NCBI GenBank assembly: GCA_019119415.1
Contig: DWXB01000004.1
Span: 1 to 36,100, forward strand
From: Candidatus Ligilactobacillus avistercoris
GTDB lineage: Bacteria; Bacillota; Bacilli; Lactobacillales; Lactobacillaceae
Reading direction: 5' to 3'
DNA: 36,100 nucleotides
Position numbers and translations under genes: made by a program. The notes under the pieces are model-generated. The model did not search any database, was not told the origin of the DNA, and worked only from the letters and a program-made list of their open reading frames with translations. Shown here in pieces: positions 26,616 to 34,889 of the stretch; position 1 is the stretch's first letter, and each line of letters opens with the position of its first letter.

Positions 26616-28709
26616 TTAGCCAGCGTTGCCGCCGTTCTTCTTAATAATTTCTTCCTGAATGGACTTCGGCACAGCCTCGTAGTGGTCCATGGACATTGTA
26701 AACGTCCCCCGTCCCTGGGTAGCGGACCGCAGCGTCGTAGCGTAACCGAACATCTCAGCCAACGGAACGTAAGCGTGGACTAACTGAGCGTTCCCCCGGG
26801 CTTCCATTCCGTCAACCCGACCACGCCGGGCAGTAACGTGCCCCATGACGTCCCCAAGGTTGTCTTCTGGCGTAACGATGTCAACCTTCATGATTGGTTC
26901 AAGGATTACGGCACCGGCATCCTTAGCGGCATTCTTCAGTGCCAGGGATGCAGCCACCTTGAAGGCCGCTTCACTTGAGTCGACTTCGTGGTAACTACCA
27001 TCGTAGAGCTTGGCCTTAACGTCGATCAGTGGGTATCCAGCCAGCACACCGTTGGCCATGGCTTCCTTCAACCCCTGTTCAACTGACGGGATGTATTCAC
27101 GCGGAACAACCCCACCGACGATGGCGTCTTCGAACTCGAAGCCCTTACCTTCTTCGTTCGGGGTGAATTCAATCCAAACATCCCCGTACTGCCCTTTACC
27201 ACCAGACTGCCGCACAAACTTACCCTGGGCGGAAACCTGCTTGGTGAATGTTTCACGGTAAGCAACCTGTGGTTCACCGATCTTAGCTTCCACGTGGAAT
27301 TCACGCTTCATCCGGTCAACGATGATGTCCAGGTGCAGCTCACCCATTCCGGCGATCAGCGTTTCACCCGTTTCTGGGTTGGTTTCAGCCTTGAAGGTCG
27401 GGTCTTCTTCGGCCAACTTCTGCAGGGCAATGTCCATCTTGTCCTGGTCAGCCTTTGAACTTGGCTCAACGGAAACCTGGATAACTGGGTCCGGGAATTC
27501 CATTGATTCAAGCAGCAGTGGGTGATCCGGATCAGTCAGGGAGTCCCCAGTTGTCGTGTTCTTCAATCCGATAGCGGCAGCAATGTCCCCGGAGAACACT
27601 TCTGGGATTTCCTTCCGCTGGTTGGAGTGCATCTGAAGCAGCCGCCCAACCCGTTCACGCTTGTTCTTGGTTGCGTTCAGCACGTATGAACCTGATTCCA
27701 GTGTTCCGGTGTAAACCCGCAGGTACGTTAACCGCCCAACAAATGGGTCCGTTGCAATCTTGAAGGCTAACCCGGCGAATGGCTTGGTGTCATCAGCAAT
27801 CAGGTCAACTTCTTCATCCGTCTCCGGGTTCGTAGCGGTGTACGGCTTAACGTCCAGTGGTGATGGCAGGTAGTCGTTCACCCCATCAAGCATCATCTGA
27901 ACACCCTTGTTCTTGAAGGCAGAACCAGCAAAGACCGGGTAAAGGTCAAGGTTCAACGTTGCCTTCCGGATGGCCTTCTTCAGTTCCTCAGAGCTGATTT
28001 CGTCCCCTTCAAGGTACTTTTCCATGATGTCGTCGTCAACGTCAGCAACGGCTTCAATCATGGCATCCCGCTTAGCCTGAGCTTCTTCCTTGTAGTCGTC
28101 CGGAATGTCAACAACGTCCCATTCTGACCCAAGTTCGTCTTCATCGTAAAGGTCGGCCTTCATTTCAATCAGGTCAATAACTCCCTGGAAGTTATCTTCG
28201 GCCCCGATTGGCATTTGAACCGGCACTGGGTTAGCCTGCAGCCGGTCCCGAATCGTGTCAACGGAGTAGTCGAAGTTTGCCCCGATCTTGTCCATCTTGT
28301 TAACGAACACGATCCGCGGAACCCCGTATTCCGTTGCTTGCCGCCATACGTTTTCGGTCTGCGGTTCTACCCCAGACTGACCATCAAGGACAACGATGGC
28401 CCCGTCAAGAACACGGAGTGACCGTTCAACTTCGGCCGTAAAGTCCACGTGCCCTGGCGTGTCAATGATGTTAATCCGGTGATCCTTCCACTGGGCAGTC
28501 GTTGCGGCAGACGTAATCGTAATCCCCCGTTCCTGTTCCTGCTCCATCCAGTCCATTTGGGAAGCACCATCATGCGTTTCCCCAATTTTATGAATCTTTC
28601 CCGTGTAGTACAGAATCCGTTCGGTCGTCGTCGTCTTCCCAGCATCGATGTGGGCAACGATCCCGATGTTCCGCGTCTTTTCCAATGGGAATTCACGTTT
28701 GTTAGCCAT
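26616..28709 (-). CDS. fusA: Elongation factor G
   Basis: 697 residues, the GTPase that drives translocation of tRNA and mRNA and, with RRF, ribosome recycling. G1 [13 protein letters not shown]2 region with [13 protein letters not shown]3 [10 protein letters not shown]4 NKMDK near residue 138, then domains II-V ending near [28 protein letters not shown] precedes ATG. Third gene of the str operon after rpsL and rpsG; no tuf follows. An intrinsic terminator with an internal TATAAT lies in the 97-base gap before it, so it may be transcribed partly on its own. Confidence 0.98.
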   Translation of the reverse strand: MANKREFPLEKTRNIGIVAHIDAGKTTTTERILYYTGKIHKIGETHDGASQMDWMEQEQERGITITSAATTAQWKDHRINIIDTPGHVDFTAEVERSLRVLDGAIVVLDGQSGVEPQTENVWRQATEYGVPRIVFVNKMDKIGANFDYSVDTIRDRLQANPVPVQMPIGAEDNFQGVIDLIEMKADLYDEDELGSEWDVVDIPDDYKEEAQAKRDAMIEAVADVDDDIMEKYLEGDEISSEELKKAIRKATLNLDLYPVFAGSAFKNKGVQMMLDGVNDYLPSPLDVKPYTATNPETDEEVDLIADDTKPFAGLAFKIATDPFVGRLTYLRVYTGTLESGSYVLNATKNKRERVGRLLQMHSNQRKEIPEVFSGDIAAAIGLKNTTTGDSLTDPDHPLLLESMEFPDPVIQVSVEPSSKADQDKMDIALQKLAEEDPTFKAETNPETGETLIAGMGELHLDIIVDRMKREFHVEAKIGEPQVAYRETFTKQVSAQGKFVRQSGGKGQYGDVWIEFTPNEEGKGFEFEDAIVGGVVPREYIPSVEQGLKEAMANGVLAGYPLIDVKAKLYDGSYHEVDSSEAAFKVAASLALKNAAKDAGAVILEPIMKVDIVTPEDNLGDVMGHVTARRGRVDGMEARGNAQLVHAYVPLAEMFGYATTLRSATQGRGTFTMSMDHYEAVPKSIQEEIIKKNGGNAG

Positions 28710-28759
28710 TGAGAATCTTCTCCTTCCACAAAATATGTGCGTTGCGTTTGCTTAGTTTC

Positions 28760-28796
28760 AAAAAAATGGCCATTATAGTCACAGCCATAATAGCCA
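28760..28796 (-). terminator. Terminator/attenuator between rpsG and fusA, overlapping a TATAAT box
   Basis: Minus-strand TGGCTATTAT (28787-28796) pairs with ATAATGGCCA (28767-28776): ten pairs with one wobble, then seven T residues (28760-28766). The descending arm contains TATAAT (28772-28777), which could be a -10 for fusA, although no good -35 is seen. Partial termination would lower fusA transcription relative to rpsL-rpsG. Confidence 0.65.
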
Positions 28797-28805
28797 CTTA
28801 AATAA

Positions 28806-29276
28806 TTACCAGCGGTAGTGTGCGAATGCCCGGTTAGCTTCAGCCATCCGGTGCGTATCTTCACGCTTCTTAACGGAAGCACCGGTGTTGTTAGATGCAT
28901 CGATGATTTCCTTAGCCAGCCGCTCTGACATTGTGTGTTCGCCACGCAGCCGGGCGTAGCTTACAATCCACCGTAAGCCAAGCGTTGTCCGCCGTTCTGG
29001 CCGCACTTCAATCGGAACCTGGTAGTTTGATCCACCGATCCGCCGCGCCTTAACTTCAAGAACAGGCATAACGTTCTTCATGGCTTCTTCGAACACTTCG
29101 ATCGGATCGTTCCCGGTCTGTTCCTTAATCATGTCAAATGCTTCGTATAAAATCTTTGAAGCCTTACCGCGCTTCCCGTCCAACATTAACCGGTTGATTA
29201 ACCGCGTAACCAACTTGGAATTGTAAATTGGATCTGGCAGCACTTCACGCTTCTGTACGCCACCTTTTCTTGGCAT
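28806..29276 (-). CDS. rpsG: 30S ribosomal protein S7
   Basis: 156 residues, [40 protein letters not shown] and [20 protein letters not shown]. Nucleates assembly of the small-subunit head and contacts E-site tRNA through its hairpin. AGGAGG precedes the ATG 5-6 bases after the poly-A tract. Lies 35 bases after rpsL. Confidence 0.98.
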   Translation of the reverse strand: MPRKGGVQKREVLPDPIYNSKLVTRLINRLMLDGKRGKASKILYEAFDMIKEQTGNDPIEVFEEAMKNVMPVLEVKARRIGGSNYQVPIEVRPERRTTLGLRWIVSYARLRGEHTMSERLAKEIIDASNNTGASVKKREDTHRMAEANRAFAHYRW

Positions 29277-29311
29277 TTAAAAAACCTCCTCGAGTTCTAA
29301 ATTCGTTCGCC

Positions 29312-29725
29312 TTACTTCTTCGGCTTCTTTGTACCGTACTTGGAACGACCCTGACGCCGGTCTTCAACACCAGCAGTATCGAGCGCCCCACGAACGATGT
29401 GGTAACGAACCCCAGGAAGGTCCTTTACACGACCACCACGAACTAACACAACACTGTGTTCCTGGAGGTTGTGGCCGATTCCTGGAATGTAGGCAGTCAC
29501 TTCCATCAGGTTTGACAGCCGCACACGTGCGTACTTCCGTAAAGCTGAGTTAGGCTTCTTCGGCGTCATCGTACCAACACGCGTTGCAACGCCCCGCTTC
29601 TGTGGGGACGGGTTGGCAACCTGAACCTTCTTGTAACTGTTGTACCCGTAGTTTAATGCCGGGGACTTTGACTTTGAACCTTTAGACTTACGCCCTTTCC
29701 GAACTAATTGGTTAATTGTAGGCAT
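29312..29725 (-). CDS. rpsL: 30S ribosomal protein S12
   Basis: 137 residues, [40 protein letters not shown] and [21 protein letters not shown]12 sits in the decoding centre and governs accuracy. Both lysines where streptomycin-resistance mutations arise (in TPKKPNS and GRVKDLPG) are wild-type. First gene of the str operon with GGAAGGAGG upstream and a long structured leader. Confidence 0.98.
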   Translation of the reverse strand: MPTINQLVRKGRKSKGSKSKSPALNYGYNSYKKVQVANPSPQKRGVATRVGTMTPKKPNSALRKYARVRLSNLMEVTAYIPGIGHNLQEHSVVLVRGGRVKDLPGVRYHIVRGALDTAGVEDRRQGRSKYGTKKPKK

Positions 29726-29885
29726 CTAAAGCTTCCTCCTTCCTGTTATTAATCAAAATTCAAGCACACACATCCAGGAGTTTCTTTTTAAGGGTTAAAA
29801 AACAACGGTGTGTGTGCAATGTATGCTAACCTGCTCCCAGTCAGCATGATCCCGGCAAAGCGGGAGAACTGTTCACATCAGCACC
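29726..29885 (-). promoter_or_regulatory. Structured 5' leader of the str operon
   Basis: About 160 bases between predicted start and rpsL. Two foldable parts: CTCCCG...CGGGA/GGGAG with competing partners for CTCCC, and a long hairpin with outer GCACACACA/TGTGTGTGC arms and inner TTTTTAA/TTAAAAA. The competing stems could form an attenuator, but a classic terminator stem before the T-run is not clear. Confidence 0.4.
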
Positions 29886-29891
29886 TCGACT

Positions 29892-29921
29892 AGGATACCA
29901 TGCGAACCGAAAGGGTGTCAA
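29892..29921 (-). promoter_or_regulatory. Promoter of the str operon
   Basis: Perfect TTGACA (29916-29921), 18-base spacer, TATCCT (29892-29897) with a TGn extension. It lies in the divergent gap between rpsL and the plus-strand prepilin peptidase gene. Confidence 0.65.
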
Positions 29922-29998
29922 TTCCCCGGTTAAATTAATTTTGCATGCCAAATCCTCCCAATTCCGCCCTAATTAAAAACTAGAAGGGAGCGCATGAC

Positions 29999-30691
29999 AT
30001 GAACAACATTCTTAACCTCATCATCCTTACCGTTGGCGGGCTTGCGGGCGGATCATTTGCCGCCTGTATGGTTACCCGGTACGTTCACCACCAGTCACCG
30101 TGGGACCGGTCAGCCTGCGAGCACTGCCACCACCAGCTGACATGGTGGCAACTAATTCCCGTGGTTGGCGTTTTGATCCAGCGGGGGCGGTGCGCGTGGT
30201 GTCACCAGCCCATTAGCTGGCAGTCCACCGGAAGTGAACTAGCCTGTACTGGGATTATCCTTGCGGAATGGTGGTGCACAAAGCTTCCGCCCGTCCACCT
30301 CATCATCCTGGTTACGTGGCTGGCAATCCTGACCGGCGAGGATGCGGCGACCCAGACGGTCTGTCCCGGAATGCTCTGGGGCGGAACCCTTCTTCTGGGA
30401 ACACTCACCCTTCCGGTTGTTCTCACCACCATCAGGCTCCACCCGGGCTTCATCCTCCTTATTTTGGGACCGTTGCTCGCGCTTGCCTGGCGGCGCCAAC
30501 TGGGAAGTGCCGATGTCGTTTTAACCGGAGCAGTGGCCCTCCTTTACGGTCCCCGCTTTGCCTGTGCGGTTCTATTTGGTGCGGCCGGAGCGGTCCTGCT
30601 TGCGTTTCTTCTCCGCCGCTCCCGCCGTTCGCTCCCCTTCATCCCCTTCCTTGCGGGCGCTCTGCTGATTGGCTTAGCGGTTTTCCGCTAG
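29999..30691 (+). CDS. comC: Prepilin peptidase, ComC/PilD type (A24 aspartic protease)
   Basis: 230 residues, the only plus-strand gene. Cleaves and N-methylates type IV pilin-like leaders; in Firmicutes it matures the ComG pseudopilins of the DNA-uptake machine. Seen: N-terminal G-x-F...R segment (GGSFAACMVTRY), two Cys-x2-Cys pairs (40/43 and 65/68) of the cytoplasmic zinc loop, then membrane helices. Likely catalytic aspartates are D115 (GEDAATQTV) and D172 in GSADV, where the family motif is GxGD; the third residue here is Ala. GAAGGGAG lies 8 bases before the ATG. No convincing sigma-A promoter was seen upstream. A shared terminator follows. No other competence genes are in the window. 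Confidence 0.87.
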   Translation: MNNILNLIILTVGGLAGGSFAACMVTRYVHHQSPWDRSACEHCHHQLTWWQLIPVVGVLIQRGRCAWCHQPISWQSTGSELACTGIILAEWWCTKLPPVHLIILVTWLAILTGEDAATQTVCPGMLWGGTLLLGTLTLPVVLTTIRLHPGFILLILGPLLALAWRRQLGSADVVLTGAVALLYGPRFACAVLFGAAGAVLLAFLLRRSRRSLPFIPFLAGALLIGLAVFR

Positions 30692-30698
30692 GCATAAC

Positions 30699-30730
30699 AA
30701 AAAGGCCGGGACTCATTTGTCCCAACCTTT
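30699..30730. terminator. Bidirectional terminator between convergent genes
   Basis: AAAGG (30701-30705) and GGGAC pair with GTCCC and CCTTT (30726-30730) around a 2x2 internal loop. The minus strand continues CCTTTTTGTT (for the LPXTG gene); the plus strand runs into TTTCGTTCACTTT (for comC). Confidence 0.7.
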
Positions 30731-30772
30731 CGTTCACTTTACTAGCCAAGAAAACTAGCGTGTTTAGTTATC

Positions 30773-32722
30773 TTAGTCTTTCCGCTTCTTTAAGACCAGG
30801 GCAGCACCACCGAGCAGGGCAGCCATTCCCGTCAGGGTTAACCCGGCAGCAACCGCATCACCGGTGTCTGGTAAAGCACGCTTGTCGTGCCGCTGCGTTG
30901 CAACTGACTGGGCGTCAGCCGCCTGCTTGTCCGTTGCGCCGTGGGCCAGCACCGCCTTGTTGGCCGCTGGGGCCACGTGCCGGTTCGTGTTTGTCCGCTG
31001 CGCACTGGTTGCGGCGTGCTTAGCCGTTGTTGGTGCTCCTGCCGAAGCCGCTGGAACCTTGTTATCAGCTGTGGCCGGCTTCTGGCTACTGCTTGCCACT
31101 GACGTGTTCGTTGCCGGCTGCACCGCACTCGATGAGGAGCTAGCGTTCGGGTCGGCTGCGACGGATGAACTTGACTGGTCGACCGGCGCCACTGAAGACG
31201 AACTGGTCTTGTTATCCGCTACCTTTGAAGATGAGCTCGACTTAGCATTCGTTGCTTTTGATGATGAGCTCGTCTTGGCGGTTGTCTTCGTTGATGAGCT
31301 TGACTTAGAAGAGCTCGATGAAGACGACTTTGATGAGCTCGAGTCAACGGCCGAACTTAACGATGAGCTCAATGAGCTAGAAGACGAGGACGAGCTTGAC
31401 GAAGCTGATGAGGAACGCGACGAACTTACTGAGCTTGATGACGAACTGGCGGACGAACTCGATGAGGAGCTAACCGCCGATGAACTTGACGAGGAGGATG
31501 AAACCACCGCAAAGTTCAGCGTAACTTTCCCGGTAGTAACACCCATCCCAATCATGTTAGCCCACGGCAACTTGGCCGTGTTCGGCTGGCCAGACAGCGA
31601 AGTGGCCGTCGGGACATCCGAGTGGTAGAAGTCCACCGACTCCGTTTGCACGTAGTTGCACAGCATACTAATCGTCGTCGGATCGCTACCATTTACCGCA
31701 AGGACAAGGTGGTACTTAACGCCTGGCACCAGCACACTTACCTTGTTGCCGTTGGCGTCGGCCACGTAGTAGTCGTTCGACGTTGGCACGGTCATGTCCC
31801 CGTTAACCACCTGGAAGTCCTTGGAACAGCCGGTGGACCGGTCAATCGTGTAAACCTGCTTTGCACCAATCGGCTGGCCGTTGGAGTTCAGTAACTGCAC
31901 CCCGTTTTGGGCCACTTGCTGGGCGTTCAACGGGTGCTGCACCCCGTAGTTATACAGGGCCAGGGAAAGCGGGTCGTTCTTGTACTGCGACTGGGCCGTT
32001 CCTGCGTTGCTGCCACCGGCAACGTTCCCCTCGACACCCCAGATAGCGTACTGTGTCATATCGTATTCGTATTGATCAAGGGAATACTCTGCAGAATTTT
32101 TCCCAGTCTTTTGCAGGTACGCCTGGTACCACTGGTTCACCTGGCTGTTGCTAATCGGGGCAGAGTAGATATTCTGCGTGTTCCCCAGACAGTTCGGGTA
32201 GCCAGCATACAGAACGGCGGCAATCTCGTTGACGTTCTGGCCGTTAAAGCCATCCTGTGACGTTGCGTCCCACGCGGAAATCCGCTGGTAGTTCACCGTC
32301 GCGTCCGGTTCACCGTCAACCACCGAATCCCCCATGCCGTCATCGTTTCCCGCCGGGGTCGCGTAACCTGGGTTGTAACTGTAAACAATTTCGGTAGCGT
32401 TGTTCGGACCCGTTGCCTGCCATACGTCGTTCGGCTGCGTTAACGGAAGGGTTCCCATCACGGCGTATGGGTCCTTTGATGACCAGTCCACCGCACTGGA
32501 CGAACTACTGCTGCTTGAACTACTACTCAACGCAACTGCTGAGGTACTCGTCGCAAACCGTAACGGCGTCCGCGCGTTCCGCGTCCCGTTACTGTGCTGA
32601 CTGGTAACCCCCGTTTCGGCGTTTAACCCGGCAACGGTGTCTGCCATGATTGGGGCAGTCACCCCCTGCGCAAGCAACGCAGCACTTGCCAGGCATGTTA
32701 ACTTAATAACATTCTTTCGCAT
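30773..32722 (-). CDS. LPXTG-anchored thioester-domain (TQxA)-like adhesin with Ser-rich stalk
   Basis: 649 residues from ATG 32720-32722 (MRKNVIKLTCLASAALLAQG), which has AAGGAG 8 bases upstream; an in-frame GTG at 32731 is less likely. Signal peptide ends about IMA-DT. A short poly-Ser tract precedes a domain of about 300 residues matching the surface thioester domain family, with the glutamine motif TQYAIW (Gln224) intact. At the cysteine position the protein reads VYSYNPGYATPAG, so Ser115 replaces Cys. A long Ser-rich stalk (about residues 380-490) leads to a basic/Ala-rich part, then LPDTG, hydrophobic helix and KKRKD for sortase anchoring. It is paralogous to the next surface gene (both carry a NYVQ-centred segment after the domain). 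Confidence 0.85.
   Translation of the reverse strand: MRKNVIKLTCLASAALLAQGVTAPIMADTVAGLNAETGVTSQHSNGTRNARTPLRFATSTSAVALSSSSSSSSSSSAVDWSSKDPYAVMGTLPLTQPNDVWQATGPNNATEIVYSYNPGYATPAGNDDGMGDSVVDGEPDATVNYQRISAWDATSQDGFNGQNVNEIAAVLYAGYPNCLGNTQNIYSAPISNSQVNQWYQAYLQKTGKNSAEYSLDQYEYDMTQYAIWGVEGNVAGGSNAGTAQSQYKNDPLSLALYNYGVQHPLNAQQVAQNGVQLLNSNGQPIGAKQVYTIDRSTGCSKDFQVVNGDMTVPTSNDYYVADANGNKVSVLVPGVKYHLVLAVNGSDPTTISMLCNYVQTESVDFYHSDVPTATSLSGQPNTAKLPWANMIGMGVTTGKVTLNFAVVSSSSSSSSAVSSSSSSSASSSSSSVSSSRSSSASSSSSSSSSSLSSSLSSAVDSSSSKSSSSSSSKSSSSTKTTAKTSSSSKATNAKSSSSSKVADNKTSSSSVAPVDQSSSSVAADPNASSSSSAVQPATNTSVASSSQKPATADNKVPAASAGAPTTAKHAATSAQRTNTNRHVAPAANKAVLAHGATDKQAADAQSVATQRHDKRALPDTGDAVAAGLTLTGMAALLGGAALVLKKRKD
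31130..31500 (-). repeat. Ser-codon repeat tract coding the adhesin stalk
   Basis: Short imperfect repeats of mixed serine codons (AGC, TCA, TCG, TCC), visible on the plus strand as recurring GATGAGCTC-like units, encode long serine runs broken by single Ala, Val, Lys or Leu. Such a stalk is a likely target for O-glycosylation and can change in length by in-frame slippage. Confidence 0.6.
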
Positions 32723-32740
32723 TCCTAACACTCCTTAATT

Positions 32741-32769
32741 TAGAGACTTTTCCCGGTCTATGTAGAGAC
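32741..32769 (-). promoter_or_regulatory. Direct repeat upstream of the adhesin gene
   Basis: TAGAGAC occurs at 32741-32747 and 32763-32769, 22 bases apart (two helical turns), and the second copy is part of a small GGTCT/AGACC inverted repeat. It lies just upstream of the ribosome site and could be an operator or mRNA structure. Function is not known. Confidence 0.25.
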
Positions 32770-32869
32770 CTTCACGTAGTAATGATGCACCCTTTTCTGG
32801 CTGAACACAATCGGTTTGCCGGATATTTAGTAGTTTTTAATAAAAATCAAATTACTATTTCAGCAGGCC

Positions 32870-32912
32870 ACCATAAAACCGGGACAAAGCATCCAACTGC
32901 CCCGTCCCGGTT
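32870..32912 (-). terminator. Intrinsic terminator of the second surface-protein gene
   Basis: Minus-strand AACCGGGAC (32904-32912) pairs perfectly with GTCCCGGTT (32877-32885), followed by TTTTATGG. It lies about 10 bases past the stop codon at 32923. Confidence 0.75.
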
Positions 32913-32922
32913 ACCTAATGAA

Positions 32923-34578
32923 CTACTTGACCTTCTTCTGCTTCGTCCAGCCATCAAGGACTACTGCCCCCACCGCAACAAGCAATCCTCCAATGACCGC
33001 TAAAACGGTGCTGTGCTGGTTCCCCGTTTCCGGAAGAGCCCGCTGCTGCTTTGATGACGCACTGGCCGGCACTACTTGCTGCTGGGACCGGCTGGCTGTC
33101 GACTGACCGGCTAACGGTTCTTTCCGTTGTGCAGTTGTTACCCGTACGCTGCTCGTCCGGGACGATGCCGTAGTTGAGCCGGTTGCTGACCGCTTACTAC
33201 TACTTGAAACTGCCTGCTGGGAACTACTCCCCGCACTGGATGAACTGGATGATTCTGGCGCCGGGGTTGGGGCCGGCACGTCAGCAAACACATCCAGGGT
33301 CAGGTTCGCAAGCATTGACGTTTGCGTCATTAACCCTTCGTACGTCTCCTGCCGCGATGCGTGGTAGTTGTTGCGGTCGTACATGTGCCGCGATGCACTA
33401 ACGTTCCGGTATCCTTCCATTCCCGTAATCCGAATCACCGGGTAGCCGTTGTAGGTCGGCAAACTACCGATGTACCCGCCGTTACTGTTGTAGTATACCG
33501 GAATCTGGCTAATCGCCCGCGGCGTAATCGTTGCGCTCTGAATCACCCACTCGTCAAGCATGATCGGTTTGCAGTTTGAGGTGAAGAGGTGGAAGGTGTC
33601 CTGAACGTAATTCATCGCAACCGTTGCCTTGGCAACCGCCTTACTCGTCTTCACGTAGTAGGTCTTCCCGGTGATTAACTCGCTGACCGGTTGGTTAGTG
33701 GCCGCATCAATCACCTGGTAACCCGCCGGAAGAATCTGACTCACCTTCACCGGCGCTCCCAAATAACTTGAATTTAACGCAAACTGAGGAGTTTCGTTTG
33801 TTTTCAGGTTAAGTTGCAACTTCGTGATTGGCTGGTTGGTCCCCGGTGTTACGAGGGACGCCGTCGTCATCGCCGAGACGTCCACGTTCGCGTTCGCCAG
33901 CGCTGCATCGTACAGCTTTTGCTGGAACGGGGTAAAGTTACTCTTAATGAACGCCGCCTGGTGCGGGTCCTTCTGCCCGGCAATGAGATCCAGAACCGAC
34001 TGCACCTGATAGTTATAGATGGCCGCCTGTTCACTGCTGGAAACGTTCTTAATCGGGGTGTAGTCCCCCTTATACGTTCCCTGCGCCGTTAACATCATCA
34101 CTGCCACCATTTCACTAATCTGCTGCTGACTGAGGCCGCGCTGTTCTAAAGCAGCCACCAGTTCGCCGGCGTTCTGATAGACCGGTAGTGGCACCTGCCC
34201 GGCTGCACTCGTTCCGGCGCCGTTATCGTTCACGTATACCGGCGAAAGGATGTTCACGACATCCTGGTCAAAGCCCCAGGCGTGGGTTGTCGCCCCCGTT
34301 GTCGCATCGATTACCTCAGAATTTCCCGGTTGAACCGCGGTATTTCGGCCAAAGTACTGCGCCTGGACCGGCTGATTATCGGTGGTTGCGGTGCTCGTCG
34401 CCTGGGATGAGGAACTAACCGACCCCGCCACAGAACTCGAGGAAGCCGCTACTTGGCGACTAGCTGCTACACTGCTACTTCCCTGTGTTAACGTCGATTG
34501 AGCCGCGAACACGGTCGGCCCCACTAAGAGCGGTGCTAGTAAGCCAACAATACCACTTGCCATCATTGTTTTCTTCAT
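32923..34578 (-). CDS. LPXTG-anchored surface protein, degenerate thioester-domain paralogue
   Basis: 551 residues from ATG 34576-34578 (MKKTMMASGIVGLLAPLLVG) with AAAGGAG 11 bases upstream; an upstream in-frame start would add 20 residues without a signal-peptide pattern. Signal peptide ends near VFA-AQS. A Ser/Ala-rich segment precedes a domain alignable by eye to the neighbouring adhesin: HAWGFDQ takes the place of the cysteine strand (Gly for Cys), EQAAIYNY the place of TQxAIW, and MNYVQDTFHLF matches its CNYVQTESVDFY. It would therefore be unable to form a Cys-Gln thioester. A Pro/Ser-rich stalk leads to LPETG, helix and KQKKVK for sortase. The ligand is unknown; adhesion is inferred from architecture. 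Confidence 0.75.
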   Translation of the reverse strand: MKKTMMASGIVGLLAPLLVGPTVFAAQSTLTQGSSSVAASRQVAASSSSVAGSVSSSSQATSTATTDNQPVQAQYFGRNTAVQPGNSEVIDATTGATTHAWGFDQDVVNILSPVYVNDNGAGTSAAGQVPLPVYQNAGELVAALEQRGLSQQQISEMVAVMMLTAQGTYKGDYTPIKNVSSSEQAAIYNYQVQSVLDLIAGQKDPHQAAFIKSNFTPFQQKLYDAALANANVDVSAMTTASLVTPGTNQPITKLQLNLKTNETPQFALNSSYLGAPVKVSQILPAGYQVIDAATNQPVSELITGKTYYVKTSKAVAKATVAMNYVQDTFHLFTSNCKPIMLDEWVIQSATITPRAISQIPVYYNSNGGYIGSLPTYNGYPVIRITGMEGYRNVSASRHMYDRNNYHASRQETYEGLMTQTSMLANLTLDVFADVPAPTPAPESSSSSSAGSSSQQAVSSSSKRSATGSTTASSRTSSVRVTTAQRKEPLAGQSTASRSQQQVVPASASSKQQRALPETGNQHSTVLAVIGGLLVAVGAVVLDGWTKQKKVK

Positions 34579-34628
34579 TATAGTGTGCACTCCTTTCACT
34601 AGGGTACCAGTACTCCCATTCGAGGAGC

Positions 34629-34637
34629 ATTGTACCA
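34629..34637 (-). promoter_or_regulatory. Extended -10 promoter for the second surface-protein gene
   Basis: TGGTACAAT on the minus strand: TACAAT (34629-34634) with TGn extension. No strong -35. The start is about 45 bases before the ATG. The rest of 34639-34842 holds only a small GGGG/CCCC hairpin near 34758-34776 and no gene. Confidence 0.5.
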
Positions 34638-34842
34638 CATTAACAGCTAAAAAGATAGATGAATGCTTATGTTTTTCCCTAACTTTAACTGGTTACTTTG
34701 CAGAAATCGTCCGGCTTCTCTTTCGGACAAAGAAAAATGCTGAACCACAGAAAACGAACGGGGTGGACGCCCCCTGAACGAACCGAAGTCATCGATTCGC
34801 GGGAACGGTCCCACTCCGTCCGCTTACTTTGGCGCGAAAGCA

Positions 34843-34879
34843 ACAGGGAGGCTGCGCCCTAATGGCACGGCCTCCCCGT
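34843..34879 (-). terminator. Probable terminator after the Mub-like gene
   Basis: Minus-strand ACGGGGAGGC (34870-34879) pairs with GCCTCCCTGT (34843-34852) with one wobble. The tail TGTTGCTTTCG is only weakly T-rich. It lies 10 bases beyond the stop codon. Confidence 0.5.
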
Positions 34880-34889
34880 TCCCCCGGTT

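Noticed and set aside
30864-31628. 254-codon plus-strand frame rich in Asp and Glu opposite the serine stalk
   Set aside because: It is the complement of repeated serine codons; the minus-strand frame has signal peptide, family domain and LPXTG anchor, so the plus frame is a shadow.
34758-34776. GGGG/CCCC hairpin between surface-protein genes considered as a terminator
   Set aside because: Only a four-pair core with a poorly T-rich tail, and no gene ends next to it.
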